Counted from the stretch's first letter, positions 40,358-51,025 are shown. The stretch: DNA of 64,000 bases from Sulfuriferula multivorans (GCF_003851125.1 NZ_BGOW01000017.1:62001-126000), one strand, 5' to 3'. Numbers and translations are program-made. Notes: generated from the letters alone by a model not told the origin.

Positions 40358-41449
40358 ATGTTCAAACCCCGTCGCGACTCCCATCACCGCCCGCGCAAGC
40401 AGCGCGCCAAAAAAGCCGGCCTGCCGCCCGGTTCGCTGGTACATCTGGGCGAAGTGAAAACGGCGGCACCGACGCTGTCGCTGATCGAATACGACGACGG
40501 CGGACTGGCGGAAGTGAAGTTTGCCGATACGGCAGCCTGGCAGGCCCATTCATCCCGGTACGCCACGCATTGGCTCAATCTGCACGGCTTGCACGACACC
40601 GCGCTGCTGCGCGAAATCGGCACGCGTTACGGGCTGCATCCGCTGGTGCTGGAAGACATTCTCAACACCGACCAGCGTCCCAAGGCCGAATCCTACGGCG
40701 AGTATCTGTATGTGGTAGCGCGCTATATAAGCTATGACGCCGACAGCCTGAATGTGAGTTCGGATCAGGTAAGCCTGGTATTGATGCGCAACGCAGTGCT
40801 GAGTTTTCAGGAACGTCCGAGCGGCACCTTCGAGCCGGTGCGCGAACGCCTGCGCAGCGAGCGCGGGCAGATACGCAAGCTGGGCGCTGACTATCTGGCT
40901 TACGCCCTGCTCGATGCGATTGTGGACCAGTATTTCATCGTGCTGGAACAGTTGAGCGAACGCACCGAAGAACTGGAAGACGCGCTGCTGGAAAAACCCA
41001 CCCAGGAATCGCTGCAAACCCTGCACAAACTGCGCCGCGCTACGCATAACCTGCGCCGCGCGGTGTGGCCGCTGCGCGAAGTGCTGAATACGCTGATCCG
41101 CAACGAAGAAGGTTTTTTCCAGCCCGGTACCGGCCTGTATTTGCGCGATGTCTACGACCATACTGTGCACATCGTCGAATCCATCGAAGCATTGCGCGAT
41201 CTACAGGCGGGGATGCTGGATGTTTACCTGTCCAGCCTGAGCAACCGCTTCAACGTCGAGCTGCGTGCATTGACGGTCATCACCACGCTGTTCATGCCGG
41301 CTGCGCTGGTGGCGGGGATTTTCGGCATGAACTTCAAGCATATGCCGTGGCTGGATCTGCCGCATGGCTTTGCGCTGGCGATGGGTCTGATGGGCAGTAT
41401 CGCGCTGGTGATGGTGGCCATATTCTGGCGGCGCAATTGGCTGCGCTGA
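40358..41449 (+). CDS. corA: CorA magnesium/cobalt transporter
   Basis: 363 residues. The long N-terminal cytoplasmic domain is followed by two C-terminal membrane helices with the pore signature GMN (GIFGMNFKHMPWL). It forms a pentameric Mg2+ channel in the inner membrane. The basic N-terminal extension (RRDSHHRPRKQRAKK) is longer than in E. coli CorA. recQ starts within its last codons. Confidence 0.93.
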   Translation: MFKPRRDSHHRPRKQRAKKAGLPPGSLVHLGEVKTAAPTLSLIEYDDGGLAEVKFADTAAWQAHSSRYATHWLNLHGLHDTALLREIGTRYGLHPLVLEDILNTDQRPKAESYGEYLYVVARYISYDADSLNVSSDQVSLVLMRNAVLSFQERPSGTFEPVRERLRSERGQIRKLGADYLAYALLDAIVDQYFIVLEQLSERTEELEDALLEKPTQESLQTLHKLRRATHNLRRAVWPLREVLNTLIRNEEGFFQPGTGLYLRDVYDHTVHIVESIEALRDLQAGMLDVYLSSLSNRFNVELRALTVITTLFMPAALVAGIFGMNFKHMPWLDLPHGFALAMGLMGSIALVMVAIFWRRNWLR

Positions 41450-43236
41450 ACGCGCTTTCCCTGCTTCACACGGTATTCGGCTACCCGGCGTTTCGCGGAC
41501 GCCAGGCCGAAGTGGTCGAACAGGTGGCGAACGGCGGCGACGCACTGGTGCTGATGCCCACCGGCGGCGGCAAATCGCTGTGCTACCAGATTCCCGCGCT
41601 GCTGCGCGAAGGCACCGGCGTGGTGGTGTCGCCGCTGATTGCGCTGATGCACGACCAGGTGGCGGCGCTGCGCGAAGCCGGCGTACGCGCCGCCTATCTG
41701 AATTCCGCACTGTCGGCGCAGCAGGCCGCTGCAGTAGAGCAAACCTTCCTGCGCGGTGAGTGGGATCTGCTCTATGTCGCGCCGGAACGGCTGGTCACGC
41801 CGCGTTTTCTGGATTTGCTCGGACGTGCAAAACTCGCGCTGTTCGCAATTGACGAGGCGCATTGCGTATCGCAATGGGGCCATGATTTCCGCCCGGAATA
41901 CATCCAGCTGTCGCTGCTGCACGAGCGTTTTCCCGAGGTGCCGCGCATCGCGCTCACCGCCACCGCCGACGCGCAAACCCGCGCCGAGATTGTCACCCGC
42001 CTGCAACTGGAGGACGCGCGCCAGTTCGTCTCCAGCTTCGACCGCCCCAACATCCGCTACCAGATCGTGGAGAAAGCCGACCCGCGCAAGCAGCTGCTCG
42101 ACTTTATCCAGGCCGAGCATCGCGGCGACGCAGGTATCGTGTATTGCCTGTCGCGCAAGAAGGTGGAAGAAACTGCGGCCTGGCTGGAAAAACAGGGGAT
42201 CCGCGCCCTGCCCTACCACGCCGGCATGGACGTGCAGACCCGCCAGCGCAATCAGGATGCCTTTCTGCGTGAAGACGGCATCGTCATGGCCGCAACCATT
42301 GCATTCGGCATGGGCATCGACAAGCCCGACGTGCGTTTCGTGGCGCATCTCGACCTGCCCAAAAGCATCGAAGGTTATTACCAGGAAACCGGCCGCGCCG
42401 GGCGCGACGGGCAACCCGCCGACGCGTGGATGACCTACGGCCTCACCGATGTGGTACAGCAGCGGCGCATGATCGAGTCCGGCGACGCCGACCCGCAGTT
42501 CAAGCGCGTCGGGCTGGCCAAGCTCGACGCCTTGCTGGCCATGTGCGAGGCCACCACCTGCCGCCGCGTGCGCCTGCTCAACTATTTCGGCGAGGATGCC
42601 GAAGCATGCGGCAACTGCGACGTGTGCATCAGCCCGCCGGCTACCTGGGATGGCACCGTCGCCGCGCAAAAAGCATTGTCCGCCGTGTATCGCACCGGCA
42701 GCCGCTTCGGCGCGGTGCACCTGATCGATGTGCTATGCGGCCACGCCACCGACAAGGTGCAACAATGGGGGCACGACAAACTCACGGTATTCGGCGTGGG
42801 TGCGGAAATGGACGAAAAAGGCTGGCGCGCGGTGTTTCGCCAGCTCGTCGCGCAGGGCTTGATAGGCGTGGATCACGACGCCTTCGGCGCACTTACCCTG
42901 ACCGACAAAAGCCGCGCAGTGCTCAAAGGCCAGCAGCAGGTGTGGATGCGCCAGGAAATCGCTGGCAAAACCGCACGCAAATCGCGCCGCCCCATCGCCG
43001 CGCCGGAAAACCCGGTGGACGACGCACTGTTCGAAAAACTGCGGGTGTGGCGCCAGGCCGCCGCACGCGAGCATAACGTCCCGGCCTATGTCATTTTTCA
43101 CGACGCCACTTTGGCGCAGATTGCACAATTTCGCCCGGTCACGCTGGACCAACTGGGCAGCGTTTCCGGCGTCGGCGCGCGCAAGCTGGAGGCTTATGGC
43201 GCGAGCATACTGGAAGTGGTGAATGCGACGGAATAG
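41437..43236 (+). CDS. recQ: RecQ ATP-dependent DNA helicase
   Basis: About 599 residues. The likely start is a TTG at 41437 inside the end of corA; no ATG is near. Motifs: PTGGGKSLCYQ (I), DEAHC (II), FGMGIDKPDVRFV (V), QETGRAGRDG (VI), the zinc-binding cysteines (NYFGEDAEACGNCDVC), the RQC winged helix and a C-terminal HRDC domain. RecQ unwinds recombination intermediates. It is coupled with corA. Confidence 0.95.
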   Translation: MAALNALSLLHTVFGYPAFRGRQAEVVEQVANGGDALVLMPTGGGKSLCYQIPALLREGTGVVVSPLIALMHDQVAALREAGVRAAYLNSALSAQQAAAVEQTFLRGEWDLLYVAPERLVTPRFLDLLGRAKLALFAIDEAHCVSQWGHDFRPEYIQLSLLHERFPEVPRIALTATADAQTRAEIVTRLQLEDARQFVSSFDRPNIRYQIVEKADPRKQLLDFIQAEHRGDAGIVYCLSRKKVEETAAWLEKQGIRALPYHAGMDVQTRQRNQDAFLREDGIVMAATIAFGMGIDKPDVRFVAHLDLPKSIEGYYQETGRAGRDGQPADAWMTYGLTDVVQQRRMIESGDADPQFKRVGLAKLDALLAMCEATTCRRVRLLNYFGEDAEACGNCDVCISPPATWDGTVAAQKALSAVYRTGSRFGAVHLIDVLCGHATDKVQQWGHDKLTVFGVGAEMDEKGWRAVFRQLVAQGLIGVDHDAFGALTLTDKSRAVLKGQQQVWMRQEIAGKTARKSRRPIAAPENPVDDALFEKLRVWRQAAAREHNVPAYVIFHDATLAQIAQFRPVTLDQLGSVSGVGARKLEAYGASILEVVNATE

Positions 43237-43290
43237 AGCTTGGGGAAACCCGACATGACACCCACTCCGGAGTACATGTTTTTGCGCGGA

Positions 43291-43467
43291 TTATTGATCC
43301 TCACTGTGCTTCAACAAACGCTTCAACGCCGCGCGTTGCGCGCCGTTATCCTTGCCGTGGGCGCCGCCTCGCTTGCCGCGCAACGCCAATGCCGCCGTGT
43401 TGCGCGGTTTCTGCTGCGGCAGCTGGAACACCATTTTCTGGCGGGTATTCAGAGTTTTGTTAGCCAT
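43291..43467 (-). CDS. Small basic hypothetical protein
   Basis: 58 residues (MANKTLNTRQKMVFQLPQQK), strongly basic, without hydrophobic segments. I recall similar short proteins next to housekeeping genes in betaproteobacteria, but I cannot name a family. It is encoded just after msrA on the same strand. No strong ribosome site is seen, so the call is moderate. Confidence 0.45.
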   Translation of the reverse strand: MANKTLNTRQKMVFQLPQQKPRNTAALALRGKRGGAHGKDNGAQRAALKRLLKHSEDQ

Positions 43468-43468
43468 T

Positions 43469-44041
43469 TTATTCTGGCTCAAGCGTACGGCTTTTGTCCG
43501 GAAAAACCTGCAGGAATTTTCCCAGTTTCGGCGCTACCACAAACTGGCAATAGGGCTGCTGCGTGTGATTGCGGAAATATTCCTGGTGATATGCCTCGGC
43601 TGGATAAAAGGTCGTGACCGGACTGATTTCCGTGACAATCGGATTTTCCCAGGTCTGCCGCGCCGTCAAATCCGCCACCATTTTTTCGGCTGCTGCCCGT
43701 TGCTCGGGTGTGTGGTAAAAAATCGCCGAACGATACTGCGTGCCGCGGTCATTACCCTGACGATTCAGCGTGGTCGGATCGTGTATGGTAAAAAACACTT
43801 CCAGCAGCGTTTCCAGCTTCAATTCTGCCGGGTCGAATTCAATCTGCACCACCTCCGCGTGGCCTGTTCTTCCTGTGCAAATATCCTCATAGCTGGGATT
43901 ATCGAGATGACCGCCCATATAACCCGAAGTCACCTTGCGCACCCCCTGCAGGCGTTCATATACCGCCTCGAGACACCAGAAACAACCGCCAGCAAGCGTG
44001 ATGGCGGACAAAGCGGGCGCAGCAGATGGATTGGACGTCAT
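43469..44041 (-). CDS. msrA: Peptide methionine sulfoxide reductase A
   Basis: 190 residues. The active site GCFWC lies at residues 19-23, and GYMGGHLDNPSYEDICTG and TRQTWENPI-type conserved blocks follow. It reduces the S-epimer of methionine sulfoxide in proteins. No fused MsrB is present. It is transcribed away from the K+ channel gene. Confidence 0.95.
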   Translation of the reverse strand: MTSNPSAAPALSAITLAGGCFWCLEAVYERLQGVRKVTSGYMGGHLDNPSYEDICTGRTGHAEVVQIEFDPAELKLETLLEVFFTIHDPTTLNRQGNDRGTQYRSAIFYHTPEQRAAAEKMVADLTARQTWENPIVTEISPVTTFYPAEAYHQEYFRNHTQQPYCQFVVAPKLGKFLQVFPDKSRTLEPE

Positions 44042-44158
44042 GGCGCTTCCTTTTTTGGTGGTGCAGAATACAAAGAGTACGAATTTAAACTTCCCGAGCA
44101 GAAAATGAAAGCATGAATAATGTGCTTCCAGACACTGATGATAAAGATATGCTGATCC

Positions 44159-44968
44159 ATGCTCAATGAACCCATTTTCCTGTTCGGTATGGCAGGGCCG
44201 TCACCACATGACAATCCACGTACGCTAAGCTGGAGAGCACGGCTGCACTGGCCGATGTTCTTCATCACCCTGCTCACCATCCCGGCCTTTTATCTGGAAC
44301 TGGCCGCGCCGACGCCGGCTATCGGCAATGCCGGGCGGTCTTTGTACGGCATCGTCGCACTCGCCTATGCGGCACACCTGATCATGATGCTCGCACTCAG
44401 CCATGCACGCACGGTCTATCTGCGCCGCAACTGGGTGGATGTGCTGGTGATGCTGGGGGTCGCGCTGAGTCAGGTTGCCGGTTCGCTTGGTACCTGGTCG
44501 GGTGTGGAGTGGGTGTTGCGCATGACGCTTGCCGCCTTGGTGCTGCTGCGCCTGATGGGATATCTGCGCGGCCTGTTTACCCTGAAAGGGGTGATACCCA
44601 TTGTGTTTATCGGTATTGCCACGCTGATGATGTCAGGCGCGGGGTTTTACTGGCTGGAACCCGGCATTCACAGCTACGCCGACGGCTTGTGGCTGGCTTT
44701 TACCACCGGCGCCACCGTGGGGTATGGCGACGTCGTGCCGCGGACAGCCGCCGGCAAGGTGTTCGCCGTGTTCGTGGTGTTGCTGGGCTATGCGATATTT
44801 TCTCTGGTGACGGCAAGTATCGCCGCATTTTTCATGGATGAGGATGAACGGCAGATGCGCCGCGAGATGCATCACGATATCAGAGCGCTGCGCGGAGAAA
44901 TCGAAGCCCTGCGCGCGGAATTGCGCGCCAGTGAAGCCGGGCGGAAGTCGGCACCTTGCACAAAATAA
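44159..44968 (+). CDS. Voltage-gated-type potassium channel
   Basis: 269 residues with about six membrane segments. The selectivity filter TTGATVGYGDV lies at about residues 182-192, followed by the last helix and a C-terminal coiled coil (IRALRGEIEALRAELRAS). The arrangement is that of a Kch/Kv-like tetrameric channel without an RCK domain. A perfect terminator follows. Confidence 0.85.
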   Translation: MLNEPIFLFGMAGPSPHDNPRTLSWRARLHWPMFFITLLTIPAFYLELAAPTPAIGNAGRSLYGIVALAYAAHLIMMLALSHARTVYLRRNWVDVLVMLGVALSQVAGSLGTWSGVEWVLRMTLAALVLLRLMGYLRGLFTLKGVIPIVFIGIATLMMSGAGFYWLEPGIHSYADGLWLAFTTGATVGYGDVVPRTAAGKVFAVFVVLLGYAIFSLVTASIAAFFMDEDERQMRREMHHDIRALRGEIEALRAELRASEAGRKSAPCTK

Positions 44969-44980
44969 GATGCTCATAAA

Positions 44981-45004
44981 AAAGCCGGCTCGACAGCCGG
45001 CTTT
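44981..45004. terminator. Bidirectional intrinsic terminator
   Basis: AAAGCCGGCT-CGAC-AGCCGGCTTT has 10-bp perfect arms with A- and T-rich ends. It lies between the channel gene (plus) and the lipoprotein gene (minus), which converge on it. Confidence 0.9.
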
Positions 45005-45025
45005 CCCAGGCATCCGAAGCGCTAC

Positions 45026-45289
45026 TCACTTCTTCATTGCATCCTTGGCGCCAGCGACCGCACCTTTGGCAGCACCTTCAACGACTTCTGCAGCGTTTTT
45101 GGCGGCATCCCTGGTTGCATCCACCGCATGGCCCGCAGCATCCGCTGCTTTGTCGGCCGCCGCCCTGGCATCCGCGGCGGCAGCATTGGCAGCGTCTGTA
45201 GTCGGTGTGGGAGGCTCATTTTTCTTGCTGCAGGCGGTCAGGGCCAGGACCATCATCGCGGCAATTAACAGGGAACGGCTCATCATCAT
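45026..45289 (-). CDS. Small alanine-rich lipoprotein
   Basis: An 87-residue protein. The signal peptide ends in the lipobox LTAC (Cys at residue 20). The mature part is an Ala/Asp/Lys-rich helix (AADARAAADKAADAAGHAVD), similar in style to small outer-membrane Lpp-like proteins. The function is unknown. Confidence 0.75.
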   Translation of the reverse strand: MMMSRSLLIAAMMVLALTACSKKNEPPTPTTDAANAAAADARAAADKAADAAGHAVDATRDAAKNAAEVVEGAAKGAVAGAKDAMKK

Positions 45290-45324
45290 CTCCAGTTTGT
45301 AATTTTAACCATGAAAAATTCTGC

Positions 45325-45350
45325 TCGCATTTCCATCCATGGAAATGCGA
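45325..45350. repeat. 26-bp palindrome upstream of glyA
   Basis: TCGCATTTCCAT-CC-ATGGAAATGCGA has 12-bp arms. It lies in the 206-nt gap between the divergent lipoprotein and glyA genes. It may be an operator or a transcript hairpin. No riboswitch that I can recognise is present in this gap. Confidence 0.5.
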
Positions 45351-45495
45351 ATGGACAAACGAAAAAAATTCGCCTGTTCATGAATTATACTCATGCTTTC
45401 CATGAGATCCGGTATAGGTGCCGGTTTTTTCTACACATTTTCCATGTCATGGCATGATAAAATGCGCGACTCGATTGTCCACAGGATGCCTACCG

Positions 45496-46740
45496 ATGTT
45501 TAACCCTCAGCACACACTTGCCCAAACCGACCCCGATCTCTGGAAAGCCATGGAGGCGGAACGCGGTCGCCAGGAAGACCACATCGAGCTGATTGCCTCG
45601 GAAAACTACACCAGTCCGGCGGTGATGGAGGCCCAGGGCTCGGTGCTGACCAACAAATACGCGGAAGGCTACCCCGGCAAGCGCTACTACGGCGGCTGCG
45701 AATACGTGGATATCGCCGAACAGCTGGCAATTGACCGGATCAAGAAATTATTCGGCGCGGAGGCCGCCAACGTGCAGCCGAATTCAGGCTCGCAAGCCAA
45801 TCAGGCGGTATTCCTGGCCTTCCTCAAGCCGGGCGACACCATCATGGGCATGAGCCTGGCCGAAGGCGGCCACCTCACCCACGGCATGGCGCTCAACATG
45901 TCGGGCAAGTGGTTCAACGCGGTGGCCTACGGCCTGAACGAAAAAGAAGAAATCGATTATCCGCGCATGGAAGCGCTTGCGCGCGAGCACAAGCCCAAGC
46001 TCATCATCGCCGGCGCTTCGGCCTATTCCCTGCATATCGACTTCGAGCGCTTTGCCAAAATAGCCAAGGAAATCGGTGCGATTTTCATGGTGGATATGGC
46101 GCACTATGCCGGGCTGATTGCGGCGGGCGTGTATCCCAACCCGGTGCCGCACGCGGATGTGGTGACCTCCACCACGCACAAGACGCTGCGCGGTCCGCGC
46201 GGCGGCATTATCCTGATGAAAGCCGAACACGAAAAGGCGATCAATTCCGCCATCTTCCCGGGCTTGCAGGGCGGCCCGCTGATGCATGTGATCGCCGGCA
46301 AAGCGGTGGCATTCAAGGAAGCCATGGGCAAGGACTTCAAGTTGTATCAGGAGCAGGTGGTCGACAATGCGCGCGTAATGGCGAAGGTGCTGCAGGAACG
46401 CGGCCTGCGCATTGTTTCCGGCCGTACCGATTCGCACCTGTTTCTGGTCGACCTGCAACCCAAGAACCTCACCGGCAAGGAGGCAGAAGCCGTTCTCGGA
46501 CGGGCGCACATCACGGTCAACAAAAACGCCATTCCCAATGATCCGCAAAAACCCTTCGTCACTTCCGGCATCCGTATCGGCACACCGGCGATGACCACAC
46601 GCGGTTTCAAGGAGCTGGAAGCCGAGGAGCTTGCGCATCTGATCGCCGACGTGCTCGATGCGCCGGCTGACGAAGCCGTCATCACGCGTGTGGCCTCTGC
46701 CGCGCAAGCCTTGTGCAAGCAATATCCGGTATATGGATGA
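45496..46740 (+). CDS. glyA: Serine hydroxymethyltransferase
   Basis: 414 residues from ATG 45496. [19 protein letters not shown] and the PLP-binding lysine K229 in [16 protein letters not shown] are present. It interconverts serine and glycine with tetrahydrofolate. The set glyA-nrdR-rib-nusB that follows is a common betaproteobacterial order. A longer in-frame upstream start was rejected because it lacks conservation. Confidence 0.97.
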   Translation: MFNPQHTLAQTDPDLWKAMEAERGRQEDHIELIASENYTSPAVMEAQGSVLTNKYAEGYPGKRYYGGCEYVDIAEQLAIDRIKKLFGAEAANVQPNSGSQANQAVFLAFLKPGDTIMGMSLAEGGHLTHGMALNMSGKWFNAVAYGLNEKEEIDYPRMEALAREHKPKLIIAGASAYSLHIDFERFAKIAKEIGAIFMVDMAHYAGLIAAGVYPNPVPHADVVTSTTHKTLRGPRGGIILMKAEHEKAINSAIFPGLQGGPLMHVIAGKAVAFKEAMGKDFKLYQEQVVDNARVMAKVLQERGLRIVSGRTDSHLFLVDLQPKNLTGKEAEAVLGRAHITVNKNAIPNDPQKPFVTSGIRIGTPAMTTRGFKELEAEELAHLIADVLDAPADEAVITRVASAAQALCKQYPVYG

Positions 46741-46809
46741 ACTGCTGGCGGGTAGCCAAACCTGGCTGCACGCCGCTGACTATTACCTGACCGTTACGAA
46801 ACAGCCCTC

Positions 46810-47259
46810 ATGAAATGTCCGTTCTGCAGCGCGTTCGACTCCCAGGTCGTGGATTCGCGCCTCTCCGAAGCCGGCGACTCGATTCGCCGGCGGCGCCGCT
46901 GCACGTCTTGCGACAAACGCTTTACCACCTACGAAACCATAGAGCTGCGCCTGCCGCAGGTGGTCAAAAGCAATGGCGTGCGTCAGGAATTCAGCCAGGA
47001 AAAACTGCGCGAGGGCTTTCGCCGCGCGCTGCACAAGCGTCCGGTGCCAACCGAATATGTGGATGCGGCGATTGATCGTATTGTTAAACAAGTGTTGTCG
47101 CTGGGCGAGCGTGAAGTGCCTGCGCGCCAGATTGGCGGGATGGTGATGAACGAATTGAAACGCCTGGACAAGATCGCCTACATCCGCTTTGCTTCGGTAT
47201 ACAAAAGCTTCCAGGATGTGGACGATTTCCGCGACGTGCTCAAAGACTTCGACAAATAA
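46810..47259 (+). CDS. nrdR: NrdR ribonucleotide reductase repressor
   Basis: 149 residues. The zinc ribbon uses Cys3, Cys6, Cys31 and Cys34 (CPFC, CTSC), followed by an ATP-cone domain ([20 protein letters not shown]). It represses nrd genes according to the ATP/dATP state. ribD follows after 3 nt. Confidence 0.96.
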   Translation: MKCPFCSAFDSQVVDSRLSEAGDSIRRRRRCTSCDKRFTTYETIELRLPQVVKSNGVRQEFSQEKLREGFRRALHKRPVPTEYVDAAIDRIVKQVLSLGEREVPARQIGGMVMNELKRLDKIAYIRFASVYKSFQDVDDFRDVLKDFDK

Positions 47260-47262
47260 ACT

Positions 47263-48360
47263 GTGTTTTCGCAGACCGATTACATCCACATGGCACACGC
47301 GCTGCAGCTTGCTGAGCGCGGCCTGTACACCACCAGCCCGAATCCGCGCGTGGGCTGCGTCATTGTCAAGGATGGCGCCATGGTCGGCAGCGGCTGGCAC
47401 CAGCAGGCCGGACAGCCGCATGCCGAAATCCACGCGTTGCGCGAGGCCGGCGACGCGGCGCGCGGTGCCACGGTCTATGTCACGTTAGAGCCATGCAGCC
47501 ACCATGGCCGCACCCCGCCGTGTGCCGAGGCGTTGATCGCCGCAGGCGTGGCACGCGTCGTGGTCGCCATGCAGGATCCCAATCCGCAGGTGGCGGGCAA
47601 CGGCCTGGCGCTGCTGCAGAAGGCCGGCATAGCGACCGCCTGCGGCCTGCTCGAAGTGCAGGCACGTGAACTCAATGCGGGCTTTATCAAACGCATGGTC
47701 ATGGGGCATCCCTGGTTGCGCATCAAGACCGCCAGCTCGCTGGATGGCAAAACAGCGCTATCCGGCGGCGTCAGCAAATGGATTACCGGCGCGCCGGCGC
47801 GCCACGACGTGCACCGGCTGCGCGCGCGTTCATGCGCCATTCTGACCGGTATCGGCACAGTGCTGGCGGATGACCCGGCGCTGAATGTGCGCGATGTTGA
47901 AACCACACGCCAGCCGCTCAAGGTCATCGTCGATTCGCGTCTGCAAACCCCGGTGACGGCGAATATACTGAATGGCGCTCCGACCCTGATTGCCTGTGCC
48001 GAACCGGACGCCCGGCGTATCGCCGCCCTGGAAGCCGCCGGCGCAGAAATCCGCTGCCTGCCGGGTGATGCAGGACAGGTTGACCTGGGTGCGCTGTTGT
48101 CCATACTGGCGCAGCGCGGGATCAATGAAGTGATGACCGAAGCCGGTGCCACACTCAATGGCGCGTTGATTGCGGCGGGATTTGTGGACGAATGGGTGAT
48201 GTATATCGCCCCGCTATTGCTGGGCGACACGGCGCGCGGCCTGTTTGCGCTGCCCGAGCCGGCGCAGATGGAGGAACGCCGCAAACTGGTGCTGCGCGAC
48301 ATGCGGCTGGTCGGTACGGACATGCGCATCACCGCACAATTTGAGGTTAACGAGGCTTAA
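47263..48360 (+). CDS. ribD: RibD pyrimidine deaminase/reductase
   Basis: 365 residues from a GTG start. The deaminase domain has H53-A-E and the Cys78/Cys87 zinc site (LEPCSHHGRTPPC). The reductase domain begins near residue 150 (RIKTASSLDGKTALSGGVSK). It carries out the second and third steps of riboflavin synthesis. ribE follows 1 nt later. Confidence 0.96.
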   Translation: MFSQTDYIHMAHALQLAERGLYTTSPNPRVGCVIVKDGAMVGSGWHQQAGQPHAEIHALREAGDAARGATVYVTLEPCSHHGRTPPCAEALIAAGVARVVVAMQDPNPQVAGNGLALLQKAGIATACGLLEVQARELNAGFIKRMVMGHPWLRIKTASSLDGKTALSGGVSKWITGAPARHDVHRLRARSCAILTGIGTVLADDPALNVRDVETTRQPLKVIVDSRLQTPVTANILNGAPTLIACAEPDARRIAALEAAGAEIRCLPGDAGQVDLGALLSILAQRGINEVMTEAGATLNGALIAAGFVDEWVMYIAPLLLGDTARGLFALPEPAQMEERRKLVLRDMRLVGTDMRITAQFEVNEA

Positions 48361-48361
48361 G

Positions 48362-48958
48362 ATGTTTACAGGCATTATTCAGGCAGTCGGCAAGGTCGCG
48401 GCAGTGCAAGCCGGAAACGCCGATGCGCGTCTGCTGATCGACGCCGCCGATCTGGACTTGAGCGATGTGGCGCCGGGTGATTCCATTGCCTGCAATGGCG
48501 TGTGCCTAACCGTCGTAGCGCTGGATGCGGCGAGCTTTTCGGTAGACGTGTCGGCAGAGACTTTCCGCTGCACGGTGGGCTTTCCCGAACACAGCCTGGT
48601 CAATCTGGAAAAGGCGCTGCGCCTGGCCGATCGTCTGGGCGGCCACCTGGTATCCGGCCACGTCGACGGCGTCGGCGAAGTGCTGCGCTTCGATCCGGTG
48701 GGCGACTGCTTCGAACTGCTTATTCGCGCGCCCGGCGAACTGGCAAAATTCATCGTCACCAAAGGCTCGGTCACCGTCAACGGCGTCAGCCTCACCGTCA
48801 ATCGCGTTGACGGTGACCGCTTCAGCATCAACCTTATTCCGCATACGCTGGAACATACCAATCTGCATGCGCTCCAACCTGCCAGCCCAGTCAATCTGGA
48901 AGTGGACATGATGGCGCGCTACGCCGAACGCATCCTTAATTATCGAGACCAAACATGA
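48362..48958 (+). CDS. ribE: Riboflavin synthase alpha chain
   Basis: 198 residues, two lumazine-binding repeats. It starts [18 protein letters not shown], with [20 protein letters not shown] in repeat one and [20 protein letters not shown] in repeat two. It dismutates two lumazines to riboflavin. Its stop overlaps the next start (ATGA). Confidence 0.96.
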   Translation: MFTGIIQAVGKVAAVQAGNADARLLIDAADLDLSDVAPGDSIACNGVCLTVVALDAASFSVDVSAETFRCTVGFPEHSLVNLEKALRLADRLGGHLVSGHVDGVGEVLRFDPVGDCFELLIRAPGELAKFIVTKGSVTVNGVSLTVNRVDGDRFSINLIPHTLEHTNLHALQPASPVNLEVDMMARYAERILNYRDQT

Positions 48959-50046
48959 GCCTGAGCCCTATCGAAGACATCATCGCCGACCTGAAAGCCG
49001 GAAAAATGGTCGTACTGGTGGACGAGGAAGACCGCGAAAACGAGGGCGATCTGGTGATGGCAGCCGAATTTGCCACCCCTGAAGCAGTCAACTTCATGGC
49101 CACGCACGGACGCGGCCTGGTCTGCCTGACGCTGACCGACGAACGCTGCAAGCAACTGGGATTGCGCCAGATGGTGGCTGACAACCAGACGCCTTACAGC
49201 ACCGCGTTCACGGTCTCCATCGAAGCCGCCACCGGCGTGACGACGGGCATTTCCGCCGCCGACCGGGCGCTCACCATCCAGGCCGCCGTCGCCAAACACG
49301 CCAAGGCTACCGACATCATCCAGCCAGGCCATATTTTTCCGCTACGCGCGCAACCCGGCGGCGTGCTGATTCGCGCCGGCCACACCGAGGCAGGCTGCGA
49401 TCTGGCTGGACTGGCCGGACTGGAACCCGCCGCAGTAATTTGCGAAATCCTCAAGGATGACGGCACCATGGCGCGCCTGCCGGATTTGCTGGAATACGCC
49501 AAAATCCACGGACTGAAAATCGGCGCCATCGTCGATCTGATCCACTATCGCAGCCAGAATGAAAGCCTGCTGGAACGTGCAGGCAGCCGCACTATCGAGA
49601 CGGTTTACGGCGAATTCCAGCTCATCGCCTACCGCGAAAAAATCTCCGGTGCCGCACACCTGGCCCTGGTCAAAGGCGAAATCAATGCCGCCAGCGAAAC
49701 GCTGGTACGTGTCCACGAGCCGGTATCGGTGATGGATGTACTCGAAGTCGGCAGCCGCACCCACGCCTACAGCGTCAATCAGGCGCTGGCTAAAATTGCT
49801 GCGGTGGGTAAAGGCGTTGTCGTCCTGCTGCACCGCCCCGAGAGCGCAGCAGAATTGCTCACCCGCGCCCTGCCTGAAGCCGATGTCAAGCTTCCGCAAA
49901 AATGGGACGCACGCAATTACGGCATTGGTGCGCAGATATTGAAAGACATCGGCGTGGGCAAAATGCGCCTGCTGGCTACCCAGCGCAAAATGCCGTCGCT
50001 GGCGGGTTTCGACCTGGAAGTGACCGGCTACGATGAGAACGCTTAA
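48955..50046 (+). CDS. ribB: DHBP synthase with a degenerate GTP cyclohydrolase II-like domain (RibBX)
   Basis: 363 residues. The N-terminal DHBP synthase is complete ([44 protein letters not shown]). The C-terminal half aligns with RibA, but the zinc cysteines are missing: where RibA has a CLTGD...CDCG block, this protein reads [20 protein letters not shown]. So it should make DHBP only, and a separate RibA must exist elsewhere. ribH follows. Confidence 0.93.
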   Translation: MSLSPIEDIIADLKAGKMVVLVDEEDRENEGDLVMAAEFATPEAVNFMATHGRGLVCLTLTDERCKQLGLRQMVADNQTPYSTAFTVSIEAATGVTTGISAADRALTIQAAVAKHAKATDIIQPGHIFPLRAQPGGVLIRAGHTEAGCDLAGLAGLEPAAVICEILKDDGTMARLPDLLEYAKIHGLKIGAIVDLIHYRSQNESLLERAGSRTIETVYGEFQLIAYREKISGAAHLALVKGEINAASETLVRVHEPVSVMDVLEVGSRTHAYSVNQALAKIAAVGKGVVVLLHRPESAAELLTRALPEADVKLPQKWDARNYGIGAQILKDIGVGKMRLLATQRKMPSLAGFDLEVTGYDENA

Positions 50047-50108
50047 ACCCAACCCCATTGCATAGGCAATACATGCAATCCAAACAGGATTATCAGGAGA
50101 AATAAATC

Positions 50109-50576
50109 ATGGCAGGCTACGACAATATTCCCGAACTGGAACCCAATCTCGACGGCAGCGCTTTGCGCATCGGCATCGTCATGAGTCGCTTCAACATGGA
50201 CATTTGCGAAGGGCTGCTGGCGGCTTGCAGCGCCGCACTGATCAAACATGGCGTAAAAACCGGCAACATACTGCTTGCCACCGTGCCCGGCGCGCTGGAA
50301 ATCCCGCTGGCGCTGCGCAAAATGGCCATGAGCGGAAAATTCGACGCGCTGGTGGCGCTGGGCGCCGTGGTGCGCGGCGACACTTATCATTTCGAAGTGG
50401 TTTCCAATGAAATGGCCAACGGTATCGCACGCATCCAACTCGATACCGGCGTACCGATCGCCAACGGCGTGCTGACCACCGATACCGATCACCAGGCCAC
50501 CTCGCGCATGTCGGTAAAAGGCGCCGAAGCAGGCCAATGCGCGATCGAAATGGCCAACCTGCTCAAACAGCTATGA
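50109..50576 (+). CDS. ribH: 6,7-dimethyl-8-ribityllumazine synthase
   Basis: 155 residues. [34 protein letters not shown] and [19 protein letters not shown] are typical of the enzyme. It joins the ribityl pyrimidine with DHBP, the step before RibE. A good ribosome site (AGGAGAAATAAATC) precedes the ATG. nusB overlaps its end. Confidence 0.97.
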   Translation: MAGYDNIPELEPNLDGSALRIGIVMSRFNMDICEGLLAACSAALIKHGVKTGNILLATVPGALEIPLALRKMAMSGKFDALVALGAVVRGDTYHFEVVSNEMANGIARIQLDTGVPIANGVLTTDTDHQATSRMSVKGAEAGQCAIEMANLLKQL

Positions 50577-51010
50577 GCGGTAACCGCCGCAAGGCCCGCG
50601 AATTCGCCGTGCAGGGCGTGTATCAGTGGCTGCTCAACCATCAGCCGACCGCCGATATCGTCAAACAACTGCGCGACGATCCAGCGTACCGTAACATCGA
50701 CGAACAGATGTTCCTGGCGCTATTGAATGGTGTGGTTGACGAGGCCCCGGCATTGGACTTGCGACTCGCTGCCTACCTGGACCGCAAGCCCGCGGAACTG
50801 AGCCCGGTGGAACATGCCGTTCTGCTGCTGGGCGCGCAGGAGCTGTTGCATCATCTGGAAGTACCGTATCGCGTTGTCATCAACGAAGCAGTCGAACTTG
50901 CCAAGATATTTGGCGGCACCGATGGTCACAAATACGTCAACGGCGTGATGGATAAACTGGCTGCCGAGGCGCGTAGCGTGGAAGTGAGTGCGCCACGCCG
51001 CAAGCCCTGA
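50573..51010 (+). CDS. nusB: NusB transcription antitermination factor
   Basis: 145 residues. It starts [19 protein letters not shown] and has [20 protein letters not shown], the NusB signature. It works with NusE on rRNA antitermination. Coupling with ribH is common in proteobacteria. Confidence 0.96.
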   Translation: MSGNRRKAREFAVQGVYQWLLNHQPTADIVKQLRDDPAYRNIDEQMFLALLNGVVDEAPALDLRLAAYLDRKPAELSPVEHAVLLLGAQELLHHLEVPYRVVINEAVELAKIFGGTDGHKYVNGVMDKLAAEARSVEVSAPRRKP

Positions 51011-51025
51011 TACGGGGTGCGTTTC

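Noticed and set aside
41224-42720. 498-codon minus-strand frame opposite recQ
   Set aside because: Shadow of recQ, which has all helicase motifs.
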